Below, piece after piece: positions 7,400 through 15,312 of a stretch of 64,000 bases of DNA (the first letter of the stretch is position 1; every line of letters starts with the position of its first letter). Under the pieces are notes generated by a model that saw nothing but the letters and a program-made list of their open reading frames with translations, was not told the DNA's origin and did not search any database. Both the position numbers and the translations under genes were made by a program. The stretch is taken from the NCBI GenBank assembly GCA_016710525.1, contig JADJVQ010000002.1:62001-126000 (forward strand), in the 5' to 3' direction. This DNA is from Burkholderiaceae bacterium. GTDB lineage: Bacteria > Pseudomonadota > Gammaproteobacteria > Burkholderiales > Burkholderiaceae_E.

Positions 7400-8446
7400 T
7401 CAGTAGATGGCCGCGCCGGCGCCGACATTGACCGAGGAGTCCTTCAGCGTCTTGACGATGAACTTGACGTGGTCGGCGGCGAGGCGGGCGTGGAAGGGCA
7501 GGGCGAGCGCACGATCGGCGATGCGTTCGACCAACGGGAACTGGCCGCGCTGCCAGCCCATGCTCTGGTAGTGGAACTGCTGGTGCAGCGGCTGGCAGTA
7601 CAGCACCGACTCGATGCACTCGGTGCCCAGGTCGTCGATGATCTGCGCGCAGGCGCTGGCGGTGAAGCGCTTGCCCAGGTGCACGAGGTACAGCATCCAG
7701 TGCACCTCGTCGACGTCGGGCGCGACGTAGGGCGGCTTGATGCCTTCGAAGCTTTGCATCTCGGCCAGGTACCGCGCCTCCACCGCCTTGCGGCGGGCCA
7801 GGATCTCCGGCATGCGGGCCAGCTGCGCGGCGCCCAGCGCCGCCGTGGGCTCGCTGATCGAGGCCTGCAGCGGCACGCGCGAGCCGATCGACACCGAGCG
7901 CCGGTCGGCGATGGAGCGGGCGCGGCCATAGCGCAGCTCGGCGGCCAGCGCGTCGTCGTCGGTGACCACCATGCCGCCTTCACCGCAGCACAGCGCCGAG
8001 GGCTGCGAGAAGTCGAACACCGACAGCGTGCCGAAGCTGCCGACCGGGCGGCCCTGGTAGCGCGAGCCGATGGCCTCGGTCGAGTCCTCGATCAGCGCGA
8101 GGCCGTGCGCGGTGGCCAGCGCGGCGAAGGCCTGCCAGGCCGCGGGGTGGCCGTTGACGTTGCCCACCAGGATTGCCTTGGTGGCCGGCGTGACGCGGGT
8201 GGCGGCGCGCACCGGGTCCAGGCAGCCCGACCAGTAGTTGATGTCCGAGAACACCACCGTGGCGCCAGCCAGGCCGATGGCGTGCGCGACCTGGTGCCAG
8301 CCGTAGGCCGAGGCGATGACCTCGTCGCCCGGGCCGATGCCCAGCGCGCGCAGCGCCAGCCAGGTGCCCAGCGTGCCGCTGGCCACCGCGCCGGCATGCC
8401 GGCGACCCACGGATTGCGCGAAGCGCTGTTCGAAGTGCTCGCCCAT
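7400..8446 (-). CDS. DegT/DnrJ/EryC1-fold protein lacking the PLP lysine
   Basis: A 348-residue member of the DegT/StrS aminotransferase fold. It has the N-terminal VASGTLGTWLALRALGIGPG, the cofactor Asp/Ser region LIEDSTEAIG and the GEGGMVV loop. In active enzymes a Lys lies five residues before this loop (K-x4-GEGG); here that residue is Ser (FSQPSALCCGEGG), so no internal aldimine can form. In-frame coding sequence without a start codon continues upstream to about 8590 (LDLPDDWLRLSEPDIGDV), so the real N-terminus is probably about 50 residues longer and displaced by a frameshift near 8590. The function is unknown; sugar-amine transfer is unlikely without Lys. It lies between the small DUF6129-like gene and the SIR2-like gene. 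Confidence 0.75.
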   Translation of the reverse strand: MGEHFEQRFAQSVGRRHAGAVASGTLGTWLALRALGIGPGDEVIASAYGWHQVAHAIGLAGATVVFSDINYWSGCLDPVRAATRVTPATKAILVGNVNGHPAAWQAFAALATAHGLALIEDSTEAIGSRYQGRPVGSFGTLSVFDFSQPSALCCGEGGMVVTDDDALAAELRYGRARSIADRRSVSIGSRVPLQASISEPTAALGAAQLARMPEILARRKAVEARYLAEMQSFEGIKPPYVAPDVDEVHWMLYLVHLGKRFTASACAQIIDDLGTECIESVLYCQPLHQQFHYQSMGWQRGQFPLVERIADRALALPFHARLAADHVKFIVKTLKDSSVNVGAGAAIY

Positions 8447-8609
8447 GTGACCGGCCGTCAGCCGGGGCTGGCGCAGGGCCGCTTCGACCAGGGCGAACTC
8501 GACATCGCCGATGTCGGGCTCGCTCAGGCGCAGCCAGTCGTCGGGCAGATCCAGCGTGTCCTCGCGGTCCGTGTGTCCGCGGAGGCTGCGGCGAGCGCGC
8601 TCATGTCAT

Positions 8610-8867
8610 TCATGACCGCTCGGCGAGGAACAGCCCGCTGACCTGGGTGGGGTCGCTGGTCACCTGCCAGCAATGGCCATCGCTGGCGCCGAAGTACAGG
8701 GCGCGGCGTTCGCCGGCCGCGGCCGGGGTCTCGCCGCGCATGTCGAAGGCGTCGACCACGACCACCTTGATGCCCTCGAAACGGGCGCGCAGTGCCGCGG
8801 CTGCTTCGCGCGTCGTGGCCGGAGCGTCCGCGATCGTCATGGCTTCGGTCAGTGCGTCGCCGTCCAT
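8610..8867 (-). CDS. Small nif-cluster protein, DUF6129-like
   Basis: An 85-residue protein with a helical N-terminal half (ALTEAMTIADAPATTREA) followed by LRARFEGIKVVVVDAFDM and HCWQVTSDPTQVSGLFLAER. This arrangement resembles small proteins found in nif clusters of Azotobacter and betaproteobacteria (DUF6129); the assignment is from memory of the family and not checked. The start at 8867 overlaps the end of nifS, so the two are probably translationally coupled. No known activity. Confidence 0.6.
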   Translation of the reverse strand: MDGDALTEAMTIADAPATTREAAAALRARFEGIKVVVVDAFDMRGETPAAAGERRALYFGASDGHCWQVTSDPTQVSGLFLAERS

Positions 8868-10123
8868 CTCATTCCCCCGACAGCTTCGCGCTTCGACGGT
8901 GATCGGCAGCCTGGTGCCGGGCGCCATCTCGGGCAGGGCCAGGCTGCCAGCCGTTGGGGGGCTGGCGCACCCGTTCGTTCGGTGCGCGCGGCCGCGGCCA
9001 GCAGCGGGCCGATGTGGCGCACCGCGATGTCGATCACGCGCTGCACATCGGCTTCGGTGGTATCTCGGCCCAAGGACAGCCGCACGCCCGCGCGTGCTTG
9101 GGTATCGGTCTCGCCCATCGCCAGCAGCACATGCGAGGGCTGTGTCGCGCCGGCCGAACAGGCCGCGCCCGACGAGGCGACCACACCGGCACGCTCCAGG
9201 CGGCCGAGCACGAGTTCGCTGTCCAGTTCGCCGAATCGCACGCAGCAGGTGTTCGACAGGCGGGCGGCCTGCTCGCCGTACAGATGCAGCCCGGGCAGTC
9301 CGTGGCGCAGGCCCTCTTCCAGGCGCAGGCGCAGGCGTGAGACCTGCTCGAGGTCGGCGCTCAAGGTGCGCGCGGCGCGTTCGCAGGCCGCCGCGAAACC
9401 GGCGATACCGGGCGTGTTCTCGGTGCCGCCGCGGCGCCTGCGTTCCTGGCGGCCCGCCAGCAGCGCGGGCAGGGCGATGCCCTTGCGCACGATCAGCGCA
9501 CCCACGCCCTTCGGCCATGCAGCTTGTGGGCCGACACGCTGACCAGATCGGCGCCGCAGGCTGCAAACTGGAAGACGGTCTTGCCGATCAGCTGGGTTGG
9601 CATCCACGTGCATCAGGGCACCGGCCGCATGGGCGATCCCGGCCAGCTCGACCAGCGGCATCAGCACGCCGGTTTCATTGTTGGCGCCCATCACGCTGAC
9701 CAGCGCGACGTCGGCGTCGATCAGAGTTCGCGCCGCCGCGAGGTCCAGGCGGCCCTGCGCATCGACGGGTATCAGGTCGACGGGCACGCCCTCGGCGCGC
9801 AGCCGGGTCGCCAGACCGAGCAGCCCGGGTGTTCGACCACCGACAGCACCAGGCGCCGGCGCCGGGTTCCGCGCCCGGGCCAGCGCGCCCAGCACCGCCA
9901 TGTGGTTGGCCTCGGTGGCGCCGCTGGTGAAGATCAGTTCGGCCGGCTGGCAGCCCAGGAAACTCGCTACCCGATGGCGCGCATCGGCCAGCATCCGGCG
10001 CGCGCGCTGTCCGGGGTCGTGCGTGGACGAGGGGTTGGCCCAGCCGCTTTGCAGCGCGTCGACCATCTCCTCGATGGCTTCCGGCGCGACCGCGGTGCTC
10101 GCGTTGTGGTCCAGGTAGATCAT
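8849..10123 (-). CDS. nifS: NifS, cysteine desulfurase (internal frameshifts)
   Basis: A PLP enzyme that takes sulfur from cysteine for nitrogenase Fe-S cluster assembly. It starts at ATG 10123 (MIYLDHNAST). Visible: SSTHDPGQRAR, FTSGATEANHMA, MGANNETG and the persulfide Cys loop VASSGAACSAGATQPSHV near the C-terminus. The PLP-lysine segment SAHKLH is present in the DNA near 9520-9540 but in a shifted frame: one G is missing after CATGG, compensated near 9590. A second compensated pair lies near 9830-9860. The last ~45 residues before the stop at 8849 look out of frame (G run near 8955), so the true end may differ. A second desulfurase (iscS) is at 29307-30527. Confidence 0.88.
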   Translation of the reverse strand: MIYLDHNASTAVAPEAIEEMVDALQSGWANPSSTHDPGQRARRMLADARHRVASFLGCQPAELIFTSGATEANHMAVLGALARARNPAPAPGAVGGRTPGLLGLATRLRAEGVPVDLIPVDAQGRLDLAAARTLIDADVALVSVMGANNETGVLMPLVELAGIAHAAGALMHVDANPADRQDRLPVCSLRRRSGQRVGPQAAWPKGVGALIVRKGIALPALLAGRQERRRRGGTENTPGIAGFAAACERAARTLSADLEQVSRLRLRLEEGLRHGLPGLHLYGEQAARLSNTCCVRFGELDSELVLGRLERAGVVASSGAACSAGATQPSHVLLAMGETDTQARAGVRLSLGRDTTEADVQRVIDIAVRHIGPLLAAAARTERTGAPAPQRLAAWPCPRWRPAPGCRSPSKREAVGGMRWTATH

Positions 10124-10455
10124 TGCCAGTACTCCCGTGCGGCGTCTTCGCAGACGATGGCAAGGGCCTGCGGCAGCGTCAGGCCCTTCGCCTTGAGGAT
10201 CCAGCAGTGCGCCGGATGATCGCGGGCATGCAGCTGCCAGCCACCGGCCGGTGCGGGTTCGAACCAGGCGATGTCGATGTCGCCGCCCGCCGGATCGACC
10301 GAACGCGAACAGTTGGGGCTGACTATCTTCCAGCCGGCGCCCTCGCGCTCGATGCGCGGCGCCACGTACTTGTAGCGGGCGCGCTGGCCGAGCGCATGTT
10401 CGATGCGGCGCCGGTCCAGATCGAGCACCGTGGCCGGTTCGCGCAGCGCATTCAT
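10120..10455 (-). CDS. Hypothetical protein of the nifZ-nifS region
   Basis: A 111-residue soluble protein. After an N-terminal helix (LDLDRRRIEHALGQRARYKYV) come IVSPNCSRSVDP, DIDIAWFEP, GWQLHARDHPAHCW and a C-terminal EDAAREYWQ. The layout of short strands ending in a W-x-L-x-x-R-D segment resembles DUF3024 proteins; this is a weak assignment. The stop overlaps the nifS start by 4 bases and the start overlaps the end of the upstream nifZ-like gene, so it is tightly embedded in the nif operon. Confidence 0.65.
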   Translation of the reverse strand: MNALREPATVLDLDRRRIEHALGQRARYKYVAPRIEREGAGWKIVSPNCSRSVDPAGGDIDIAWFEPAPAGGWQLHARDHPAHCWILKAKGLTLPQALAIVCEDAAREYWQ

Positions 10456-10721
10456 GGCGCGTGCACCGCGGGCGTGGGCAGCGTGCCCGCCAGCGCCAGT
10501 TCCTCTTCGAGGCAGCCCAGCACGCACAAGCCGAAATCGACCAGGTACAAGGGCAGGTTCGCATCCGTGTGATGGCCGATCTGCACGATCTCGCCGGGCC
10601 CGCCGGCGGCGATCAGCAGCAGGTCCTCGGACACCTCGGGCATGGTGCCGTCGTTGTAGAGGTCGACGGCGGCGACGACGTTCTGTCCCCACTGGTACTT
10701 GGGGGCTCGCGGATCGATCAT
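10452..10721 (-). CDS. NifZ-family protein (second copy)
   Basis: An 89-residue NifZ-domain protein. The W-G-x-x-V start, LYNDGTMPE, AAGGPGEIVQIG and LPLYLVDF map onto NifZ (V-x-N-DGT-x-P, G-x-x-G-x-V and a Y-x-V-x-F strand). NifZ assists maturation of the P-clusters of the MoFe protein. It lies 27 bases downstream of the longer nifZ gene, so the operon carries a tandem pair. The LGCLEEEL segment matches the NifZ C-terminal REEEL. Confidence 0.8.
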   Translation of the reverse strand: MIDPRAPKYQWGQNVVAAVDLYNDGTMPEVSEDLLLIAAGGPGEIVQIGHHTDANLPLYLVDFGLCVLGCLEEELALAGTLPTPAVHAP

Positions 10722-10748
10722 GGTGGGCCTCAGTGCGCTGCGATGCGC

Positions 10749-11096
10749 TTAGCGAAGAGTGGTCAGTCGGGTGGCCTGTTCGCCCAGGCGTTCGGCGAGC
10801 TGGGCGAGCACGTCCTCGGGCAGGTGGTCCAGCGTGCACAGTTCCTTGGCGCGCATGCCCACGCGATGTCCGCTGTCGGCGAACTCCACCGCGTAGATGT
10901 AGAACTGCTGCAGGAAGGTGCCGATCGAGCGCACGAAGCCGATCTCGCCCTTGTGCACCAGCACCTCGCCGATGTCCTTGCCGTTGTAGGTGCCGTCGTT
11001 GCGGACCACGCTGCGGCTGACCACGCGCTCGCCCATCTCGAAGCGCGGCGGGTACGCGATCTCGATGACGTCGTCGTCGCGGGCGATGTCAGCCAT
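10749..11096 (-). CDS. nifZ: NifZ, MoFe-protein maturation factor
   Basis: A 115-residue protein with the full NifZ signature: PPRFEMGERVVSRSVVRNDGTY, LVHKGEIGFVRSIGTFLQQFYIYAV and a C-terminal MRAKEL segment. NifZ acts with NifH in forming the second P-cluster of NifDK in Azotobacter. It starts at ATG 11096, overlapping the end of the LRV Fe-S gene (stop at 11089) by 8 bases, which indicates translational coupling. Confidence 0.9.
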   Translation of the reverse strand: MADIARDDDVIEIAYPPRFEMGERVVSRSVVRNDGTYNGKDIGEVLVHKGEIGFVRSIGTFLQQFYIYAVEFADSGHRVGMRAKELCTLDHLPEDVLAQLAERLGEQATRLTTLR

Positions 11097-11910
11097 GGCG
11101 CAGCTCCTGTGAGGTCGGGCGAAGCGCCGCGCGGCGGCGCGGCGCGCGCACATCGGCTTCCTCATCGGTCAGCAGACGGGCCAGCAGCGCACCGCTGGCG
11201 CGACCCGCGACGGTCCAGCGCACCAGCCAGTCCGGGTCGTTCACCAGGGGCTCGAGCAATGCGGGTGGCAGCCGTTCGGCCACGATCCGGCGCACCTCCG
11301 GCTGGCTGTCGTCGGCCATGGCCCACAGCGTGGGCATGCCGATGCGGCGAGCCACTTCGCAACGCACCTGGCGGTCGGGATCGCGGGCCAGCAGCGGCAG
11401 CAGGTGTTCGGGCAGGCGCCGGGCAACGACCTTGCGGACCTCGTCGTCGGCGTCGCGCAGCATCGTCGGCAGCTCGATGTCGGCCAGGCGCTGCGCGACC
11501 CGGATGCGCACCTCGCGGTGCGGGTCGGCACGCATCTGCGCGAGCAGCCGCTGGGGAACTCGCAGCGCGAGCTGCAGGCGCACCGTTTCGTCGGGGTCGT
11601 TCATCAGCGCGGGCAGCCGGAACAGATCGACATGGCGCGCGGCGATCGCGCGCACCTCGAAGTACGGATGCTGCAGATGTGAGGCGGCCAGATGGGCATG
11701 GCGGCGGAAGAACCGGTCGATCCGCCGCGCATAGGCATCCTGCATGCAGCTGTGCCCGGGCTGGCAGTCGCCTTGAGCTGCCATCTCCCGGTGCGGGCAG
11801 GCCACGCAGTCGATCTCGCCGCCCAGCCAGTGGCGCGGCTCGATGTCGCCGACGTCACGGACCTCGGCCGGCGTGGGCACGGGCAAGGCGAAGGGGGCAG
11901 CGCGGTCCAT
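11089..11910 (-). CDS. Leucine-rich-repeat-variant (LRV) [4Fe-4S] protein
   Basis: A 273-residue protein. The N-terminal ~60 residues hold an Fe-S site (CVAC, then GDC and HSCMQDAYARRIDRFF). It is followed by seven to eight helical repeats of 24 residues, each of the form DPD-x-x-VR-x-x-VA-x-R-L, from about residue 80 to the end. This matches the LRV Fe-S protein described next to nif genes in Azotobacter vinelandii, whose precise role is unknown. Start ATG 11910 is preferred because an alternative at 11994 adds only a Pro/Ala-rich tail overlapping the previous gene. The regular repeats suggest a scaffold or protein-binding surface. Confidence 0.87.
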   Translation of the reverse strand: MDRAAPFALPVPTPAEVRDVGDIEPRHWLGGEIDCVACPHREMAAQGDCQPGHSCMQDAYARRIDRFFRRHAHLAASHLQHPYFEVRAIAARHVDLFRLPALMNDPDETVRLQLALRVPQRLLAQMRADPHREVRIRVAQRLADIELPTMLRDADDEVRKVVARRLPEHLLPLLARDPDRQVRCEVARRIGMPTLWAMADDSQPEVRRIVAERLPPALLEPLVNDPDWLVRWTVAGRASGALLARLLTDEEADVRAPRRRAALRPTSQELRHG

Positions 11911-11923
11911 GATCGGCGCCGGG

Positions 11924-12520
11924 TCAGTCCAGGCTCGGGCGGCCGCTGGCACGTGCCCAGGCGGCCGCGCCGAAGGCGGGCATGCGGTTGGCATCGGGTC
12001 CCGACGCGTTCTCGTCGTCGAATGCGTCGCCGACCAGGGCGCGCACCCGCACGGCTTCGATCAGGGCGCCGCCGACGCGGTCCTCCGGATCCAGCTCGCG
12101 CAGCTTGACCAGCGCATCGCGCGCCTCGATCGGATCGTCCAGGCGCAGGCTCAGGTAGGCGTAGCCCTTGAGCACGAACAGGTAGAAGCGCGTGCGGGGA
12201 TCGGTCTTCGCGCCAGGCAGCGCGCACGCGGGCACGCTGCGCCATGCGGGCGGCAGCCCCAAGGCATGGGCGCCCACGACCAGCGCCTGGCGCGCGGTCT
12301 CGCGGGCCGCCGCCAGCCGGTGGCCGTAGAAGTGGTGGCGGTACAGCGCAATCAGCACGGCCGGGTGATCTGGCGCCAGCGATTGCGCGCGCTTCAGGTG
12401 AGCCAGGGCGGCCGCGGGGTCGCTGCCACGCAGCGTGCCGGCCTCGCGCAGCGCGGCCTCGATCTCGGCCGGCAGGCCCAGGCCGAGCACCGCGTCGTCG
12501 AAGTCGGCCGCTTCGTCCAT
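11924..12520 (-). CDS. TPR-like nif-operon protein
   Basis: A 198-residue helical protein with tetratricopeptide-like pairs: DPAAALAHLKRAQSLAPDHP (about residues 33-53), AVLIALYRHHFYGHRLAAA and FYLFVLKGYAYLSLRLDDP. It has no signal peptide or Cys motif. It sits between the IscA-type gene (4-base gap upstream) and the LRV Fe-S protein gene (13 bases downstream). It probably mediates protein contacts in nitrogenase assembly, which is inference from context; I know no named homologue with an assigned activity. Confidence 0.75.
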   Translation of the reverse strand: MDEAADFDDAVLGLGLPAEIEAALREAGTLRGSDPAAALAHLKRAQSLAPDHPAVLIALYRHHFYGHRLAAARETARQALVVGAHALGLPPAWRSVPACALPGAKTDPRTRFYLFVLKGYAYLSLRLDDPIEARDALVKLRELDPEDRVGGALIEAVRVRALVGDAFDDENASGPDANRMPAFGAAAWARASGRPSLD

Positions 12521-12524
12521 GGCG

Positions 12525-12917
12525 TCAGACCCGTGCGACCCGCTTGATCGACGAGACCGACACGCCAACCTCGGCCGGCGCCGTGGCGGCGCTGTCCGAG
12601 CTCGAGCAGCCGCAGGCGGCCTGGTTCGGATTGAAGAAGGTCAGGCCGCTCTGGGTTGGCGTGTCGGCGAAGTCGATCGTCACGCCGTCCAGCAGCAGCC
12701 GGCTTTCGGCGGGCAGGAACAGGCGCAGGCCGCTGACCGGCAGTTCGGCATCGCCGGCCCGTGGTGCGGCCTCGACCGTGAACTCGCTGGCGTAGCCCGA
12801 GCATCCGCCAGGCGACACGGACAGGCGAAAGCCGCCGGTGGGGTGCTCGGAAAATCGCACCATGCGCTGCATGAACTTTGCGGCGCTGGCGGTGACGGTG
12901 ACCTGGGGTTGCAGCAT
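12525..12917 (-). CDS. IscA/HesB-type Fe-S carrier in the nifB operon
   Basis: A 130-residue A-type Fe-S scaffold or carrier. The three conserved Cys are present: Cys in PGGCSGY and the C-x-C pair in AACGCSSS. It has the usual G-x-x-L-x-x-G-x-x-I-D-x-x-D body (LLLDGVTIDFADTPTQSGLTF). A ~20-residue tail follows the last Cys, which is longer than in housekeeping IscA. It corresponds to NifIscA-like proteins encoded near nifB or nifUSV in other diazotrophs and probably delivers clusters to NifB or the ferredoxins. It is co-transcribed with fdxN (29-base gap). Confidence 0.88.
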   Translation of the reverse strand: MLQPQVTVTASAAKFMQRMVRFSEHPTGGFRLSVSPGGCSGYASEFTVEAAPRAGDAELPVSGLRLFLPAESRLLLDGVTIDFADTPTQSGLTFFNPNQAACGCSSSDSAATAPAEVGVSVSSIKRVARV

Positions 12918-12946
12918 GACGTGTCTCCTGTGGTTGGCGTTGGTGT

Positions 12947-13141
12947 TCAGACGCTCTTGATGCAGCCATCGACCGGGCAGACCGCGATGCATTGCGGCGC
13001 GTCGAAGTGCCCTTCGCACTCGGTGCACTTGGCCGGGTCGATGATGAAAGTGCCGCCCTTCTCGCGGATGGCGACGTTGGGGCACTCGGGCTCGCAGGCG
13101 GAGCAGCCGGTGCACATGGAGGCGATGATCTTCAGGGCCAT
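12947..13141 (-). CDS. fdxN: FdxN, 2[4Fe-4S] ferredoxin
   Basis: A 64-residue bacterial-type ferredoxin with two cluster sets: Cys10, Cys13, Cys16, Cys20 and Cys39, Cys42, Cys51, Cys55, with an insertion of eight residues in the second motif (CTECEGHFDAPQC), the nif-type pattern. It is a low-potential donor, in related bacteria linked to NifB function or nitrogenase reduction. It lies directly downstream of nifB as in many proteobacteria. The reading frame is also open upstream through the G run, but ATG 13141 gives the normal length. Confidence 0.92.
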   Translation of the reverse strand: MALKIIASMCTGCSACEPECPNVAIREKGGTFIIDPAKCTECEGHFDAPQCIAVCPVDGCIKSV

Positions 13142-13176
13142 GGTGTTCTCCGGTGGCGTGGTGGTGGATGGTTGGA

Positions 13177-13189
13177 GGGGGGGGGGGGG
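13177..13189. repeat. 13-base G run between nifB and fdxN
   Basis: A G homopolymer just after the nifB stop region, flanked by GGA and CC. Its length should be regarded as unreliable. Confidence 0.85.
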
Positions 13190-13194
13190 CCGGC

Positions 13195-14772
13195 TCAGGC
13201 GGCCGTGCGCCGCGGTGAACGCGCCCTGGCGGATGCGCGCGTCGCCGCGGGCCTCGTGGATCTGCTCGCCGCGCGCGATGCGCTCGCGGTAGCCCGCGAA
13301 CCACGACAGCGCGGCCTTCTCGATGAACTCGTGGGCGAACGTGTCCACCGGCTCGATGCCAGCGGCCTTCAGCTCGTCGCGCGGGCAGGCGCCGATCTTG
13401 GCCACCAGCACCGCATGGCAGTCGTTGATGGCGCCGACGATCGACGGCAGCTGCTCGTCTTCGCCGTAGCCGCCCTGGCAGTACAGGTCGACGCGGCGGT
13501 GGCCGACGAACAGCGCCTGCGCGGCGGCTCACCTCGTAGATCTGGAACTCGGTGGCGTGGCCGAAGTGCTGGTTCACCTTGCCCTGGCCCTCGGTGGCCA
13601 CGGCCACCAGCACCTTGAGGTCGGCGTCGACCCCGTCGGCGCTGCCGGCGCTGGCCTGCAGCGCCGTCTGCTGGCTTCATGCTGGGCCTGGCGGGTGGCT
13701 TCCACCTGCTGCTGGTAGGCGCGGCGCTTGTCGAGGTCGTAGACCACTTCCATCTGGTCGATCTTGTCCTGCGTGAACTCGTCGCTGCGGTCCTCGCCCA
13801 GCAGGCCCACCGCGTCGGCGCGGCACTGGCGGCAATGGCGCATCAGGTTGGCGCCGCCCATGCAGGCGTCCTGCACGGCCTTCAGTTCCTGCGCGCTGGG
13901 GCCGCGCTGGCCGGTCAGGCCGAACACCGTGCCGTGCTCGGCTTCGCTGATCAGCGGCATGATGTTGTGCAGGAAGGCGCCGCGCTTCTTGACCTCGCGG
14001 TTGACCTCGATCAGGTGCTCGTCGTTGACGCCGGGGATCAGCACCGAGTTGACCTTGACCAGCATGCCGCGCGCGGTGAGCATCTCCAGGCCCTTCATCT
14101 GGTTCTCGTGCAGGATCTGGCGGCCTCGCGGCCGGTGACGCGGCGGTGCTTCCAGAAGATCCACGGGTAGATCTTGGCGCCGACGTCCGGGTCGACGCAG
14201 TTGATGGTGATGGTGACGTGGTCGATGTTGTACTTGCAGATCTCGTCGACCATCTCCGGCAGCGCCAGGCCGTTGGTCGACAGGCACAGCTTGATGTCCG
14301 GCGCCTCGGCCTGCAGGCGGCGGAAGGTCTCGAAGGTCTTGGCCGGGTTGGCCAGCGCGTCGCCCGGGCCGGCGATGCCCAGCACCGTCATCTGCGGGAT
14401 CTCGCTGGCCACGGCCAGCACCTTCTTCACCGCCTGGTCGGGCGTCAGCACTTCGGAGACCACGCCGGGGCGCGATTCGTTGGCGCAGTCGTACTTGCGG
14501 TTGCAGTAGTTGCACTGGATGTTGCAGGCCGGCGCCACGGCCACGTGCATGCGGGCGTAGTGGTGATGCGCCTCTTCGCTGTAGCAGGGATGGTTCTTGA
14601 CCTTCTCCCAGATCTCGGCGGGCATGTCGTCCGGGCCGCCGGACGAGCCGCAACTCGCCTTGCCTTCGCCGCCGGTGGTGCCGCAGCCGCTGGCGGTCTC
14701 GATGACCTGGCTGACCACCTGGCGGCCTTTGCGCAGGTCGCTGATCGATACGAACGCGGTGGAACTGGACAT
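13195..14772 (-). CDS. nifB: NifB, radical-SAM FeMo-cofactor core synthase (three frameshifts)
   Basis: Builds the NifB-co [8Fe-9S-C] precursor of FeMo-co. It starts at ATG 14772 and is about 525 residues after repair. The radical-SAM cluster motif PACNIQCNYCNRKYDC lies near residue 83, followed by GIAGPGDALANP and CLSTNGLALPE. The C-terminal NifX-like domain (VNQHFGHATEFQIYEV, and CPRDELKAAGIEPVDTFAHE) is present, as in most proteobacterial NifB. The frame is broken near 14122, 13660 and 13525, but coding sequence continues without loss across each, and the overall length is a multiple of three. These look like read errors. The stop is taken as TGA 13195-13197 and is uncertain. First gene of the operon, under a sigma54 promoter. 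Confidence 0.92.
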
Positions 14773-14813
14773 GGGCGGTGCCTCGTTGCGCGGGTGGAAG
14801 TTCCCTTCACCAT

Positions 14814-14829
14814 TGCGAGAGGCGTGCCA
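14814..14829 (-). promoter_or_regulatory. sigma54 promoter of the nifB operon
   Basis: On the minus strand 14829 to 14814 reads TGGCACGCCTCTCGCA, with an exact -24 element and a -12 element TCGC (one change from TTGC), and GG-N10-GC spacing. Expected transcription start is about 14803, 31 bases before the nifB ATG. Confidence 0.82.
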
Positions 14830-14895
14830 GGTCTGGTCTTAGGGAAAAGTGCTGATGGATCAGGAGGTTGCGGATCGGGGTGCGAATTCGGCGGG

Positions 14896-14911
14896 TGTTT
14901 GAATGGCGACA
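14896..14911. promoter_or_regulatory. NifA site upstream of nifB (TGT-N10-ACA)
   Basis: TGT at 14896-14898 and ACA at 14909-14911 with a 10-base spacer, an exact NifA consensus. It lies about 100 bases upstream of the predicted nifB transcription start. Confidence 0.82.
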
Positions 14912-14930
14912 ATTGCGACAGGGGCGCGGG

Positions 14931-15169
14931 CGAAGCCGGGGTGAGTCCTCTGCGACGAGGCTGGCGCGGCGGTCGGCGCTACGCGCCGACTTCCCTGCGA
15001 TGCTCGGGCGGGGCGGGTGGCTGCGGAACTCGCCCCGAACGCCCGCAGGGCGGGCATTCGGAGCTCAGACAGTCCTCGCCACCGTCGCGCTGCGCGCGCC
15101 GGAACCCGCCCCGCCCTGCGCTTCTCGGCGCCGCGCGAGCCTCGTCGCAGAGGACCCACCCCGGCTTCG
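14931..15169. repeat. Long imperfect inverted repeat between nifB and the TetR gene
   Basis: The left arm 14931-14971 (CGAAGCCGGGGTGAGTCCTC...) and right arm 15129-15169 are reverse complements over 41 bases with two mismatches. Inside, GGGCGGGGCGGGT near 15006 also pairs with ACCCGCCCCGCCC near 15108, and a small hairpin GCCCGC-AG-GGCGGGC sits near the centre (about 15045-15060). The whole could fold as one long cruciform or RNA stem. I found no protein-coding gene in it. No target-site duplication is obvious. It could be a miniature mobile element, a bidirectional terminator or a boundary element. Confidence 0.8.
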
Positions 15170-15312
15170 CTCGTTGCAGCGAGGTGTGCGAAGAAACCAC
15201 CCGCGCGATGGTGCTTGCGTGCGCGCGCGGTGGCGCCTGCCGTTGACTGCTGGTCATCAGCGTCTTGTCCTGCATCGGCTCAGCAATGCGGATCAAAAAG
15301 GTACTTGCAACC

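Noticed and set aside
13195..14772. nifB as a decayed pseudogene
   Set aside because: All motifs and both domains are present across the breaks, the total length is a multiple of three, and neighbouring non-nif genes show the same kind of single-base breaks, so sequencing error is more likely.
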